Source: Atlantibacter hermannii (GTDB lineage: Bacteria; Pseudomonadota; Gammaproteobacteria; Enterobacterales; Enterobacteriaceae). From it: 64,000 nucleotides of DNA. The stretch is taken from contig LR134136.1 of the NCBI GenBank assembly GCA_900635495.1, forward strand, positions 1,054,001 to 1,118,000, written 5' to 3'. The notes under the pieces are model-generated. The model was not told the DNA's origin and ran no database searches. It saw only the letters and a list, made by a program, of their open reading frames with translations. This document shows, in pieces, positions 63,569-64,000 of the stretch. The position numbers and the translations under genes are program-made. Every line of letters starts with the position of its first letter. Position 1 is the first letter of the stretch.

Positions 63569-64000
63569 ATGAACGTTATCGAAGCTACTGTTGCTACCCC
63601 GGACGCTCGCGTCGCCATCACCATCGCGCGTTTTAACAACTTCATCAACGACAGCCTGCTGGAAGGCGCTCTCGACGCGCTTAAACGTATCGGCCAGGTT
63701 AAAGATGAAAACATCACCGTGGTTTGGGTGCCAGGCGCTTATGAGCTGCCACTGGCGGCGGGCGCCTTAGCGAAAACCGGCAAATATGATGCCGTTATCG
63801 CGCTGGGAACGGTGATCCGCGGCGGTACTGCCCACTTCGAATACGTTGCCGGCGGTGCGAGCAATGGTCTGGCGCATGTCGCGCAGGACAGTGAAATCCC
63901 GGTAGCCTTCGGCGTACTCACCACTGAAAGTATTGAACAAGCCATCGAACGCGCTGGCACAAAAGCCGGTAACAAAGGTGCTGAAGCAGCCCTTACCGCG
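63569..64000 (+). CDS. ribE: 6,7-dimethyl-8-ribityllumazine synthase (3' end outside window)
   Basis: 144 of about 156 codons are present, from ATG 63569 (MNVIEATVATPDARVAI) after AAGGAAG. Substrate-site blocks are ARFNNFINDSLLEGAL, WVPGAYELPLAAG, ALGTVIRGGTAHFEYVAGGAS (His 88 region) and FGVLTTESIEQAIERAG. It forms icosahedral or pentameric assemblies making the riboflavin precursor. It lies 88 bp after ribD. Confidence 0.97.
   Translation, partial: MNVIEATVATPDARVAITIARFNNFINDSLLEGALDALKRIGQVKDENITVVWVPGAYELPLAAGALAKTGKYDAVIALGTVIRGGTAHFEYVAGGASNGLAHVAQDSEIPVAFGVLTTESIEQAIERAGTKAGNKGAEAALTA

Noticed and set aside
1..64000. tRNA or rRNA genes
   Set aside because: I saw no cloverleaf with CCA-type end, no GTTCGAATC-type T-loop and no rRNA sequence in the intergenic regions. 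A dedicated scan could still find a short ncRNA.

Overview
The window is chromosomal DNA of a member of the Enterobacteriaceae. The stretch from about 16.7 kb to the end follows the Escherichia coli K-12 order hemB-ampH-sbmA-yaiW-yaiY-yaiZ-ddlA-iraP-psiF-dgcC-proC-yaiI-aroL-yaiA-aroM-ppnP-rdgC-mak-sbcC-sbcD-phoB-phoR-brnQ-proY-malZ-acpH-queA-tgt-yajC-secD-secF-tsx-yajI-nrdR-ribD-ribE. Protein lengths mostly match the E. coli ones to within a few residues. Departures from E. coli (no phoA, araJ or yajD; an extensin-like protein and an MdtG-like exporter before iraP; DUF2076, DUF2339/DUF3999, a second 2-Cys peroxiredoxin and an M24-like protein inserted) suggest a relative of Enterobacter, Kosakonia or Cronobacter. 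The genus cannot be fixed from the sequence alone.

Layout. 0-1.7 kb is the end of a tellurite-resistance (ter) operon: terC (5' end missing), terD, terE. 1.7-2.4 kb is a non-coding mosaic of hairpin repeats. 2.4-16.6 kb is an accessory block: a HAD phosphatase, a chemoreceptor, a DJ-1/PfpI protein, a glutathione S-transferase, a MetNIQ-type ABC importer, an AhpD-like protein with a divergent MocR-type regulator, a GGDEF-EAL protein, a GNAT acetyltransferase, the acid-shock gene asr with an RstA box, and an OlsF-like double acyltransferase. From 16.7 kb the conserved backbone begins: haem synthesis, peptide uptake, cell wall, RpoS anti-adaptor, cyclic-di-GMP, proline and aromatic amino acid genes, SbcCD nuclease, PhoBR, transporters, maltodextrin use, queuosine synthesis, Sec translocation, nucleoside channel and riboflavin synthesis.

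The most unusual feature is a family of non-coding hairpin mosaics that fills two gaps between convergent genes (terE/HAD gene and mak/sbcC, the latter where E. coli has araJ). The copies share modules in shuffled order and orientation. Several hairpin arms differ between copies but stay complementary, so secondary structure appears to be under selection. The copy near terE is bounded by 25-bp inverted repeats (23/25 matches) spanning 659 bp and carries no transposase.

Ten genes (terE, metI, the mocR-type regulator, the GGDEF-EAL gene, olsF-like, ampH, proC, DUF2076, yaiA, nrdR) are broken by 12 apparent single-base indels. Eleven of these lie in short homopolymer runs, and undoing each restores a full family-length reading frame. 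Housekeeping genes are among them, so most of these breaks are probably sequencing or assembly errors. They are annotated as one gene each, with the break noted.
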